A stretch of DNA of 64,000 nucleotides. Origin: Mauremys mutica (lineage: Eukaryota; Chordata; Testudines; Geoemydidae). Shown in pieces: positions 31,508-42,497 of the stretch. The stretch lies in the NCBI RefSeq assembly GCF_020497125.1, contig NC_059075.1:67909321-67973320 (forward strand), written 5' to 3'. A program made the translations under genes and the position numbers. Each line of letters starts with the position of its first letter. Positions within the stretch are counted from its first letter, which is position 1. A model generated the notes under the pieces. The model ran no database searches and was not told the origin of the DNA. It saw only the letters and a program-made list of their open reading frames with translations.

Positions 31508-32193
31508 TAGGGTGACCAGATGAGAGATGTGAAATATCAGGATGCGGGAGTGGGGGGGGGGGGAAGTGTGTACCGGCGGAGCAATAAAAAAAAAAAAAAA
31601 CCCCAAGAGCCGTTGGCAGAGGAAAAAAACAAAAACAAAAGCAAATAATAATAATAATAATAATAATAATAAGACAAGAAAAGCCGGAGCATAGGAAAAG
31701 TTGGTGGGGGCTGAGCACCCACCGGCAGCTCCACGCCCAGCCCCCCGCCCCAGCTCGCCTTCGCTCTGCCTCCACCTCCCCTAAGCTGGCTGCCATGTCC
31801 TGCTTCTCCCCCCTCCCTCCAGTGCTTGCGCCGCCATACAGCTGATTCGTGCAAGCCTGAGAGGGAGGGGTGAGGAGGAGGAATGCGGCGTGCTTGGGGA
31901 AGAGGCGGGGCCAGGGCGGGGATCTGGGGAGGGATCCAATAGGGCAGTGAGGGGCGGGGCTGGAGGGCGGGGCCAAGGCAGGGATTTGGGGAGGGATCCA
32001 ATGGGGGAGGGAGGGACAGTCGGGGCAGGGCCGGGGTGGAGTTGGGGCGGGGGGGCATGAGCCCCCTCCGCCTGTGCGCCGGAGGGGAAAATATCGGGAC
32101 AATTCACGTCCCGACCGAACATCGGTCGGGACGCGGGACAAACAAGTAAATATCGAGACAGTCCCGATAAAATCGGGACATCTGGTCACCCTA
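31508..32193. mobile_element. TAGGGTGACCAGAT-family element, complete copy
   Basis: Ends TAGGGTGACCAGATG (31508) and CATCTGGTCACCCTA (32193) are perfect inverted repeats with perfect 8-bp TSD GGTTCAGG (31500-31507, 32194-32201). The interior has an (AAT)n run at about 31644-31672 and a GC-rich arm with CGGTCGGGACG palindromes. A 228-codon minus frame is a by-product of composition. Confidence 0.9.
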
Positions 32194-32201
32194 GGTTCAG
32201 G

Positions 32202-33341
32202 AGACTGACAATGGGCTATAATGCCTTACACACTAGGCAGCAAGTTCAAAACTGGCTCCAAGGTGATAGTGAGCCAAAGCTGTTGTCATCCAATGGCCAG
32301 TGTGGAGGGGTTGTTGGGCTCAGTCAGGTTCCGAGTAGACAATTATCCTTATCACAAAAAGCACACACCAACACAACTGTCTGTCAGATCCCAGCAAGAA
32401 CATTCTGGCCAAAGACTTATTTCAAACAGGCGATGAGAACAGAATGACAGCAGCTTTTAATGGACAACAAGTTGTATGGCACACAGCCCACATCACCCAG
32501 ACCAATCCCACTTCATTAGTTATGTCAGTAGCTATGTTCTCTCCATAGCTAAGGAGCAAGCACCCCTTGGACCTGCAGTGTTTTTAATCTGTTATATGTA
32601 TCACTCAATACAGCAGCAACACTCCAGCAGTGAAACCAGGTCTCTGTGAATCATCACTTGGAGAACAAGATTTACAAACACATTTCTTGTTTTATTTAAA
32701 TACATATGAGGAAGCTGATGAAAGGATCCAGGAAGTGATTGCCATTAAAACATCATTGTACTATTACAATATATATAGTAATTTAAGTTTCCTCTAAGCT
32801 TTTTAGCGTGTATGGTTGGTGTGAGCGTATATATGAATTTCCTGCGTTTCTAATATTTTTTGCGGTGGAGGGTGTTAAACATAATATGTTGTTGCTGTAA
32901 AAGGCAATATATTCTTAAACATAACTACCTTAAAGTTTTTTGTCTGGGAATTTCCTTAGATTTTATTAAAGTGAAGAAGACCATTTGTCATGGTCACATA
33001 AAGTTAGCCAAATGAATTTTACTTAAAAATTACAGCGAGGTCTTTATTTTATCACTAGCAGTCATGTTTGTAACTTCCCTAAAGCCTCAGCTGTGGTTCT
33101 GAGGGCACACTCAGTGTAAGCAAAACCATATTTGAGGCCTTTTGGAAGATGCACGCTTCACCAGCATAACCCACTGAGTTTGTTTCTACTACAAACTTCA
33201 CATTTCAGGCCTCACTAAAGCTATAAACTTTACCAAGATAGCCACCAGGTTCCTGAAAGGTACACGTTCTGCTGGCATGGTGCCAACAGGCCTTCTTAAA
33301 CCTTTTTCCACAATGCTGAGGGTTAAAAGGCTCAAAGATGT
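32202..33341. other. Unassigned intronic stretch
   Basis: About 1.1 kb, AT-rich, nothing recognised. Confidence 0.35.
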
Positions 33342-35018
33342 CACATAGAATCATAGAATTCAAGATCAGAAGGGACCATTATGATCATCTAGTCTGACCT
33401 CCTGCAAGATGCAGGCCACATAAGCCGATCCACCCACTCCTGAACTAATTCTCTCCCTTGACTCTGCTGTTGAATGCTCCAAATCATGATTTAAAGACTT
33501 CAAGTAGCAGATAATCCACCAGCAAGCGACCCCTGCCCCATGCTTCGGAGGAAGGCGAAAAACCTCCAGGGCCACTGCCAATCTACCCTGGAGGAAAATT
33601 CCTTCCCGACCCCAAATATGGCGATCAGCTGAACCCCGAGCATGTGGGCAAGACTCTCCAGCCAGACCCTCTGGAAAAGGCTAACAATATCCCAACATTG
33701 ACCCTTTGTACTAATTACCAGTGTGGCACGTTATTGACCTATTGACTAAACCCGTTATCTATCATACCATCCCCTCCATAAACTTATCCAGCTTAATCTT
33801 AAAGTCATGGAGGTCCTTCGCCCCCACTGTTTCCCTCGGTAGGCTGTTCCAGAATTGCACTCCTCTGATGGTTAGAAACCTTCGTCTAATTTCAAGCCTA
33901 AATTTCCTGACTTACAATTTATATCCGTTTGTCCTCGTGTCCACATTAGCACTGAGCTGAAATAATTCCTCTCCTTCCCTGGTATTTATCCCTCTGATAT
34001 ATTTAAAGAGTGCAATCATATCTCCTCTTATCCTTCTTTTGGTTAAGGAAAACAAACCGAGCTCCTCAAGTCTCCTTTCATACGACAGGCTTTCCATTCC
34101 TCGGATCATTCTAGTGGCCCTTCTTTGTACCCGTTCCAGTTTGAATTCATCCTTCTTAAACATGGGAGACCAAAACTGCACACAATACTCCAAATGAGGT
34201 CTCACCAATGCCTTATATAACGGGACTAGCACCTCCTTATCTCTACTAGAAATACCTCGCCTAATGCATCCCAAGACCGCATTAGCTTTTTTAACGGCCA
34301 CATCACATTGCCTACTCATAGTCATCCTACGATCAACCAGGACTCCTAGGTCCTTCTCCTCGTCCGTTACTTCCAACTGGTGCATCCCCAGCTTATAACT
34401 AAAATTCTTGTTAGTCATCCCTAAATGCATAACCTTACACTTCTCATTATTGAATTTCATCCTGTTACTAATACTCCAGTTTACAAGGTCATCCAAATCT
34501 CCCTGGAGGATATTCCAATCCTTTTCCGAATTGGCAATACCTCCCAACTTGGTGCCATCCGCAAACTTTATCAGCCCACTCCTACTTTTGGTTCCGAGGT
34601 CAGCGATAAATAGATTAAATAAAATCGGACCCAAAACCGAACCTTGAGGAACTCCACTGGTAACCCCCCTCCAACCCGACAGATCACCCTTCAATACGAC
34701 CCTCTGCAGTCTCCCCTTTAACCAGCTCCTTATCCACCTCTGCATTTTCATTTCGATCCCCATCTTTTCCAATTTAACCAGTAATTCCTCATGCGGTACC
34801 GTATCAAACGCCTTACTGAAATCAAGATATATTAGATCCACCGCATTTCCCTTGTCTAAAAAATCTGTTACTTTCTCAAAGAAGGACATCAGGTTGGTTT
34901 GGCACGATCTACCTTTCGTAAAACCATGCTGTAATTTGTCCCAGTTGCCATCGGCCTCAAGGTCCGTAACCACTCTCTCCTTTAAAATTTTTTCCATGAC
35001 TTTGCATACATGGTTCAG
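33342..35018 (-). pseudogene. CR1 LINE ORF2 3' part (reverse transcriptase to 3' end)
   Basis: A minus frame of 361 codons (34997-33912) encodes the reverse transcriptase from its finger region through the C-terminal domain. FTKGRSCQTN, DLIYLDFSKAFDTV (first catalytic Asp near residue 59) and SGVPQGSVLGP are intact. The catalytic box reads KFADG (residues 144-148) instead of FADD; the second Asp is Gly (codon 34554-34556). A TAA stop at 33912-33914 interrupts the C-terminus, which continues in frame to about 33760. The 3' UTR ends at 33342 with the CR1-type ATAGAATCATAGAATT. It is 5' truncated near 35018. Dead, but otherwise well preserved. Confidence 0.93.
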
Positions 35019-36599
35019 TCAAGAAAGCACTTCAAATTCCAGTCAGAAAGGAGCCCTTTGTTACAGGAAGGATGGTCTTGTCGCATAGGTACAGAACTAG
35101 AAGGCAGATCCGAGCTGCATTCCCAGTTCTGCTACAGCATTCCTAGTTTCACCTTGGACAATTTTCTTTACCTCTAGGAGCTGCAATATTGACCTGCCCC
35201 TGAGGCTGGGGTGTGAGGGCTTAAATGTTTGCCCAGCACTTTGGCCCCATTCAGGAAAACACCTCAGCACATGCCACCCTGAAGGGAGATGTTTTCTTAA
35301 ATTGCGCCCTTTGAGATCTTCAGATGGAAAGCACTAACAAAGTATAAACTTATTGACTAGCAAATCCTTCTCCTATTCTCTTTATTTTAACCAACTTCTC
35401 TCTCTCTCTAAATACACTGCTATACCAACTTTTCATTCAATTCTCCTCCTTCTCACATCTCACACCCAGCCCAGTTCTGGTCAACAGCTGTGTGCTCGTG
35501 TGAGTGAGGGAAACCAAGACGCCCCATTTATCCAAGCAGCAAGCAGCAGCACTGGGGAAGGTTAGCGAACCGTCAAACAGTTCAGTTTGCTCCTGTTGAG
35601 TCTCCTGCTCATCAGCTCTGTGTAAACACAGAAAAGCATCCTCAGATTAATGAGATTAAATTGAGCAAAGGACAATTTTGGCTAAAGCTCAGGAAAATGT
35701 TCCTGACAGTGAAATTCACTGGACTGTGGGCTAATCTCGTGAAGGAAGCTCCATTGCCTGAGACATAGGATTCTAGATTGGAAATAGTACTAGAGAGCAA
35801 CCCTGCGTTGGCCCCTGCGTGATGCACTAGGTGACCCACAACAAAGGGGTGAGCCAAAGCTGAAGGTAGAAAGTGTATTAAACAGTAACTCCATCCCCCA
35901 GGCACAATCACTCTTCCTTCCCCAGCACCCTTCCCTTCTTTAAACTTATGTGCCTGTTTGGCACATCCTTAGGCCAAATCCTAGTCCTGATTCCCTGAAC
36001 ACAGAGGTCTCTGAGAACAGCCCCTCTGCATGCCATGGAGCTGCATTCAACATGGGGCTCAGGGAGGTAGATGAGGCCTACTTACTATTCCCCAGGCCTT
36101 CTGTGTAGGTGGGATGCTGCAGGTCTCTCATCTAGAGATGGGTGAAATTTTTCTGCAAAATAGTTTTATTTGTTCCCCCAAAAATGCAGTTTTGGTCAAC
36201 CCAGAACTATCTGCAGATTTGACACAAATTTGTCAAATAGTTTTGGGGAAGAATTTACGTGCCCTTCACAGGACAACCAGAGGGGAAGCAGCCATCCTTA
36301 GAACCTTGAGCCCAGTGGTTAGAGCATGTACCTGGTATGTGAAAAACAGAGTTTCACTCTCCCTTGTCCCCTTCCCCCGTCAGGACAAGAAGGGCTCTGA
36401 ACCTGGGTCTTCCACAGTGTAGGTGAGTGCCCTAAGAACTGGGCTATGAGATTCTCTGGAAAGAGGCGCTCTCAGTCCCTCTTGTTGAGCCTATTCCACT
36501 TATTTATAAATAACTAGTCACTGGAGCATGGACTTCAATCTCTTATGTCCGAAGTGAGAGACCCAGTCACCTGGCTGTAGAGTCACTCTTACTCTTTCC
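35019..36599. other. Unassigned stretch with a tRNA-like repeat
   Basis: Most is unrecognised. At about 36290-36470 GTGGTTAGAGCATGTACCTGG and the inverted GAGTGCCCTAAGAACTGGGC form a foldback with tRNA-like A-box wording, probably a degenerate repeat rather than a tRNA gene. Confidence 0.4.
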
Positions 36600-36712
36600 A
36601 TGGCTCAAAAGCTTGTCTCTTCCACCAACGGTAGTTGGTCCAATAAAATATATTACCTCATCCACCTAGTCTCTCTACCATCCTGGGACCAACATGGCTA
36701 GAACACTGCAAA
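36600..36712 (-). mobile_element. SINE fragment, same family as 10516-10715
   Basis: AAAGCTTGTCTCTTCCACCA, GTTGGTCCAATAAAATATATTACC and TCCTGGGACCAACATGGCTA are the reverse complement of body and head. It is an ordinary single copy, not a foldback. Confidence 0.8.
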
Positions 36713-37465
36713 TAAAAGTTGGTTCTGTTCTGCATTTCTTGTACCCTAACAGGACAGCCCATCTAGCTTAGTTTGTAGTGAAGTACAAGTTTAGATGAGA
36801 CTAAATATGTGGGGGGAGCTTATTGTTTTAAAATCCTTTTTTCTCTAATGCTTTGTTCCAACTGCTAAATGAAAACATTCTTTGTCTGAATAAGGCTGTT
36901 GGTCACTATATCACTGGTCACAGGCTACTGAAGAGAAGAAATGCATGTGTGTGAAACCCAGTTAGACTTGCAAGGTGGTAAGAGGCTGGTATACACCTGG
37001 TGCTACCGCCATGTCCCAGTCTAGGACTAGAAGAATTGCATAATTCCACCCCGAGATAGATAAGAAAAAAGGCACAAGAGCTGAACTGGGTGAAGTCTTT
37101 TATGTAGGCGAGTCCTTTGCTCTTTAGAGGTTAAACTAGTTAGGGTTTGGTGACCTCAGAGTGCGGCCATCTACTCTTGCTGATGGCAGGTATGACAATT
37201 TTTCCTAAAATACTTAATTAACTTTGGGAAAAACAAATAAATATGCACATATACATATCCAAAACCACAGTAATTTATTTATGTAGGATTTTTATTATTC
37301 AGTCTGCAAAAAAACAACATACAGCTGTCTCTATTTCTTTACTGGACCTAGGCAGCATAGAAACACAATTAAGATGCTTTGCATGTTCTTGTCCTTTTTT
37401 GTTATTGTTTCTTTTGCTTTTTTGGTTGCGTTTTCTTTTCAGACTTGCTAGCTAGTAAGCCTGCT
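36713..37465. other. Unassigned stretch
   Basis: AT-rich; nothing recognised. Confidence 0.3.
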
Positions 37466-37471
37466 TCTATG

Positions 37472-37584
37472 AAAAGTGACATTTGTATGTTTGTTAATAT
37501 CATTTTTCACAGCAGCAGACTTGTTAGCTAGCAGGGAGGCAATGAAAAGTGATATTAACAAACATGCAAATATCACTTTTCTCA
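37472..37584. repeat. Imperfect palindrome, about 39-bp arms
   Basis: The left arm AAAAGTGACATTTGTATGTTTGTTAATATCA and the right arm TGATATTAACAAACATGCAAATATCACTTTT are reverse complements with few mismatches, separated by about 34 bp. It may be a small foldback MITE. Confidence 0.7.
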
Positions 37585-37960
37585 GAAGACTTACTCAGTC
37601 CTAGCAAGAAGGGGACAAATGAAGCCTTGGATGGGGAGGTGGCTAGGGAGGCAGCAGGGGCCGGGGCGATTGGGGGGGAGGAGGTGAGCACAGGGCCGGT
37701 GCTGGAGCCCAAAGCCTGCCACCGCATAGTCAAAGCATGCTGCCTGCCACCCCAGGGCTGAAGTCAGAATCCTGAGCCGTATCGCTCCCAGGAAGATGAG
37801 GAACTCACACCAGCTGGCTCCAGAGGGGGAACTCCTGCTGACGGCCCCAGAGGAGGGGACGCTGCTTTGCCCTCCCCCTCACAATCACTGCTAAGGAGGC
37901 TGTGGCTGCAAGAAAAGCCCATGGTGACTGCATTCGCAAAACATTTATTCTAATTGCACA
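37585..37960. other. Unassigned GC-rich stretch before the hAT-like element
   Basis: No gene or confident repeat recognised; short G-rich runs only. Confidence 0.3.
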
Positions 37961-38905
37961 AAACCAAAAACCCTTGCCCCAAACTCTATCCCACCCCTTC
38001 CCCGAGGCCCCACCCATACCCTGCCTCTTCTCTGAGGCCCCACTCACTCCATCCCCCATCCCTCCGTTGCTTGCTCTTCCCCACCCTCATTCACTTTCAC
38101 TGGGCTGGGGCAGGGGGGGTTGGGGTGTGGGAGGGGGTGAGGGCTCCTGCTGGGAGTGTGGGCTCCAGTGTGGGGCCAGAAATGAGGGGTTCAGAGTGCA
38201 GGAGGGGGCTTTGGGCTGGAGCCGAGAGGTTCAGAGTCCGGGAGCAGGCTGGGGTAGGGGGTTGAGGTGTGGACTCCAGCTAGGGGTGTGGGCTCTGGGG
38301 TGGGGCAGAGGATGAGAGGTTTGGGGTGCAGGAGGGAGCTCAGGACCGGAGTAGGGGGTTGGGGTGCAGAAGGGGGTGCAGGATCCAGGGTCCAGGAGGG
38401 AGTTGGGTGTGGGAGGGAGCTCAGGGCTCGGGTGGGGGGTTGGGGTGCAGACTCTGGGAGGGAGTTAAGGTGCAGGAGGGGGTTCCGACCTGGGGCTGGA
38501 GTTGGGGTATGGGAAGGGGTTCAGGGTGCAGGCTCCAGCCAGGCGGACTCAGGCGCTCCCAGTTAGCAGCACAGTGGGGCTAAGGCTCCTGGAAGCAACC
38601 AGCATGTCTGGCCTGGCTCCTAGGCACAGGGGCGGCCAGGCAGCACCAGGCCTGTAGGCACTGCCCCCGCAGCTCCCATTGGCTGAGGTTCCCAGCCAAT
38701 GGGAGCTGCAGAATCAGCGCTTGGGGCAGGGGCAGCATGTGGAGCTTCCCTGATCGCCCCTGCACCTAGAGCCAGGGAAGGCAGGGAGTCTGCCTTAGCC
38801 CCTCTGTACCGCTGACCGGACTTTTAATGGCAGTGCTGTCTTGAGCCACCAGGGTCTCTTTTTGACCACGCATTCTGATCGAAAACCAGATGCCTGGCAA
38901 CCCTA
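37961..38905. mobile_element. ~970-bp hAT-like element, copy 3, left end lost
   Basis: It matches 12459-13427 in layout and orientation and ends CCTGGCAACCCTA (38905). About 20 bp of left terminus are missing (it opens at CAAAACCAAAAACCCTTGCCCC), so no TSD can be scored. The plus strand carries dense G-runs at about 38100-38560. Confidence 0.8.
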
Positions 38906-40593
38906 CTACCAACTCAGACCCAAGTTAAAAGAGGTATAAATGTTCTCCTGGGGGAAACACCACTAATTAAGCCTCCTGCCATGGTGGTGATGCTGTAATG
39001 GTCCTCTGTTTTGTACTCTGAGCTTCACTCCTTCCCTGCAGCTGAAGTCTCCATGCACCACTCAGAGAGAACTGTGCTACATGCAATGGTGACAGTGAAG
39101 ATAGGGTAGGAAAGTGCTGGACAGGTCCTGCCTACAGCCTGCCTAAGCATTGCAGCACCAGCTAAACTTAGAGTTCTGCCTGGCTGTGTTCCTTGGCGGG
39201 CAGTGGAGACATACACAGTAGAGCTGCAACTGAGGTCAGGGTAGGAGAACCTATGGCCATTCAGTCTTCTCCAGCTCTGATGCTCATGACTGGTGTCACA
39301 CTGCAGGGCAACTACACGGGTATTTCCCCTTCAATGGTCCAGCAAGGGCACCCACTTCAGGCTTCTGGCTCCCCAGCCACTGCCTCTCAAGGATGGAGAC
39401 CTGCATCTCTCTCCCTTCTGAGTAGGGTATTTCCAGGCTGAACAGATCTCTGTCTTCATTATGATAACCCAGCCAAAGACAGGCTGCCTAAGCAGGCTTC
39501 TTTTGCCTTCTTTTCAGAGATGGTTAACAGTGTAAACAACACAGTTAATTTACCACACAGCTCTTGCTAAGCAAGCACATTTTAATCTTAAAGTAAAAGC
39601 AATACAGAGAAAACACATTAAAAACAATAAGAGAACATGCATGCTAATCATCTTACCAGAGATCATCCCAACTCCACCATAGGCTCTGGCAGGTGAGTAG
39701 GCCTTCAAACCCCACTCAGAGATTTTCTTGTGGTTTCAAACATGTAACACTCTTTGCTCAGAACAAGAACAAGCACACAGTCCTATGGCGCCTCAGCAGG
39801 CCAAAATCCTTCCAAGCTGTCCCTAAAGATTGGGGTCCTCCCTGGACTAACGTTCCTGCCTATTTGCTGGATTAGAAAGGAGGCCAGTCAATTAGTTTAC
39901 CGCCAGGTTATTAATTCAAAAATGCTTTCTGGGTCTGTTGGTCCCTGTAGAATCCAGTTTGAACAGTTTATGTGAATTTCAACATGAGGTGGTGCTTCCC
40001 TGGAGACGTTACAACCTGCGTGACTTTGACTAATCACCCCCGACTGTTCTCAGTTCCTGAAGGAGCTGTATTTACCAACACCATTGAAATACATAACTTC
40101 CCCAGCCCACAAGGTTATGTAAACCATTCATTTAATACAATAGACTCCAAAGCTATTAAACTTAATTCAGTAAGGTTCATCCAGGAGATTCCCCTGTTTG
40201 TCATAAATGGCACTCCTCTATTTGCATCCTGCCCATTGCACATTGAAGGCTGTGCTATGGGACTATGAGTCTTCACGGTAGCTGTTCAAGCAACAAGGTC
40301 ATTTCATCCAAGGCTATCCATTCAGTATTTGGAACTGAACTGAGATTTTGGAGCTGAAAAACAGCCTCTTGCCTCCAAATCCTCCACCCGACACTGAGTG
40401 AAAACCCATCTCAGGACAATTACCATTCCAGAGCAGTTCCAAATCTTAAAATTGATAATGTCTTTTAAAAAAGCAAGCTTAGGAGGGTCTTTCATCACCC
40501 ACCAGAGCTGAGGCTTTAAGAGCTTTCCTCAGCTATAACATAAAAACCAATATACCAGAACCAATCCCCAAATGACTGATATGTTCTGTCACA
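38906..40593. other. Unassigned stretch, possible LTR-like repeat
   Basis: From about 39294 (TGTCACACTGCAGGG) to 40593 (GTTCTGTCACA) the ends look LTR-like (TG...CA with TGTCACA/TGTGACA inversion), but flanking 5-mers do not match. No gene seen. Confidence 0.35.
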
Positions 40594-42297
40594 GAAAGCA
40601 GTGAAACATCATCCCATCGTCTTCCTGTGCACATTACACACCCCAATTCCACCTCTTCCCAGAACAAATCATTTGACTAGACCAAGAAAAGAATTTTCAA
40701 CCAAGAGGCAAGAGAGCCCTTCTCGTCCCTTTACTTGTTTGCAATTTAAGTTCATCCTTTGCCGGGCACTCTCATGGGACTGGGCACATTATAGACTCTT
40801 CCCCTCCACAAACTAAGGCAATGCTTGGAGCCGGCACAGTGGCTGGATTTGACTGGCATGAGAGGAATTAATCTGGGGCAATAGGTCCCCAATCAGATAT
40901 CTCCACCTGGGAGTACCCAGAGGTAGGGAAAGCAGGGCACATCTCATACAAACCAGGCAGGCAGGGGTGTCCCAAGAGGATGCTGATCAAAACCAGCTTC
41001 TCCCGTAAGTCCTGACCTGTCACATCTTCCAGAAGCATGACCACCTCAACCAGTAGCCACAGGCAACCTTGTAGAACTAGCTAATTATCAGTGTTGAACT
41101 GTGAAGCATAACAAGAACAGTGCTGGTTTTTTGCTCCTTTTTTCACCACACAGTGGCCTTAACTTTTTTAAAAAACTCTTCTTCCAACATTAAATATATC
41201 AGAGTCCTCCCTCTTTTCTCTTAGCTGGAGGACCTTGACCAGAACTTTGAAGAACATGATCAGGGATGTTGAACAAGGCTGACATCATAGCTGCAGCTCT
41301 CTCCACTTAACTGAAGAGGCGATGCTGATTAACAATCAGCACTCTCATTCCACTCTCAGTTATGGGAAGGGCCAGGATACAGCTTTGTGCAACACCCCTC
41401 TTCAGATTCACCTGGGTCCTTCAGCACAAGAGACTGCAAATATAAAACCCATGCAGATTTGTTTTAATTAATTGATACAGTTTACCTTTAAGACATGAGA
41501 GTTTTGGCTTATCCAGTTTTCTAAAGACAGCCTTGTCCTTTAATGTCCTATACTTCAAAAGAAATTGTGGTGCTCCCCTGCCTCACAACAAATGACTATT
41601 CAGTATAAATAAGTTCCTATTTTCTTCTAATTACTGATGTGTATCTCCTGTCCTCACAAGGTAAGTCTAGATCCTCCACAATCCTATGTCCATGCCCCTT
41701 GACTTGCAAGCTACAGAATTAGAACCCACAGCAATGCCACACTTAGGCCACTTCAGAGCAGAGAATGAATGCACCGGACCCCAAATGGCAGCTCCACACA
41801 ACAATCCACTCCTCTCTTGGGAAGGCAGGTGGCTGAATACAGCATTGTTATAACTACACGTCTTCTGAGAACAAGTTATTGGGAATTCCCATTTCATTTC
41901 TCCAGGTGATATGAGTTGTAATAGAGCCACTCTCCTGGAGAATAAAGAGCTGAAGAGATATTCCCAAATCAAACAGGTTCCAATTACTTATCCACTGGAA
42001 TCGAATAACTTGTGCCCAAGTTATTTTCCCAAGACCTCAAAGCCAAGACCTACTGAATATCAAGACTGGTAGAGAAGGGACTTTTACTCTTACCTAAGAT
42101 ATAAGTTAAGAGAGGGTAAGAGAAAATTGCTCTCAAGCCTTTAATCCCAAATCAGGAGAGGAAAAGTTCCTGCAAACATCTTAGGATATACTTTTCAATC
42201 ACTACTTCAACTTGAATTAAAGCATATGGTGAAACATTCTGTCACTGTAAGGAAGAGGTGGTCTCTCCCGCTCCATTAGTAATATGTATCACGTATC
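40594..42297. other. Unassigned intronic stretch
   Basis: 1.7 kb with no recognised gene, RNA or repeat. Confidence 0.35.
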
Positions 42298-42302
42298 CAC
42301 TC

Positions 42303-42492
42303 TGTTATATCCTTGGGGCAGCTGGTGTAGGAAGCAATCACTTGAGGCCAGAGACAGACAGCTAACCAAAACCTCCATTTTATGTACAGACACAGAGAGC
42401 TCACTCAGCCGGTTGAAACCGGCTGAGCTATCCCTTAATAGTCTAACTCAGTTGCCATAGTAACAAAACCCATGACAACCAAATACACAACA
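42303..42492 (-). mobile_element. 190-bp solo LTR (or TRIM terminal repeat), 5-bp TSD
   Basis: Read on the minus strand it begins TGTTGTGTATTTGG and ends GGATATAACA (TGTT...AACA). It is flanked by perfect CACTC (42298-42302, 42493-42497). It contains a perfect 9-pair hairpin CAGCCGGTT-GA-AACCGGCTG (42406-42425). Very short for an LTR. Confidence 0.8.
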
Positions 42493-42497
42493 CACTC

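Noticed and set aside
31503..32189. 228-codon minus frame
   Set aside because: Lies wholly in a GC-rich MITE with exact TSD; low-complexity proline, leucine and isoleucine runs, no domain.
33912..34997. 361-codon open frame as a host gene
   Set aside because: It is CR1 ORF2 reverse transcriptase; motifs and the CR1 3' end identify it as a LINE.
36290..36470. tRNA gene
   Set aside because: A-box-like wording and foldback only; no complete cloverleaf, matches a dispersed repeat pattern.
39294..40593. Complete LTR with TGTCACA/TGTCACA ends
   Set aside because: Flanking bases do not form a target duplication and no internal LTR signals were clear; left as unassigned.
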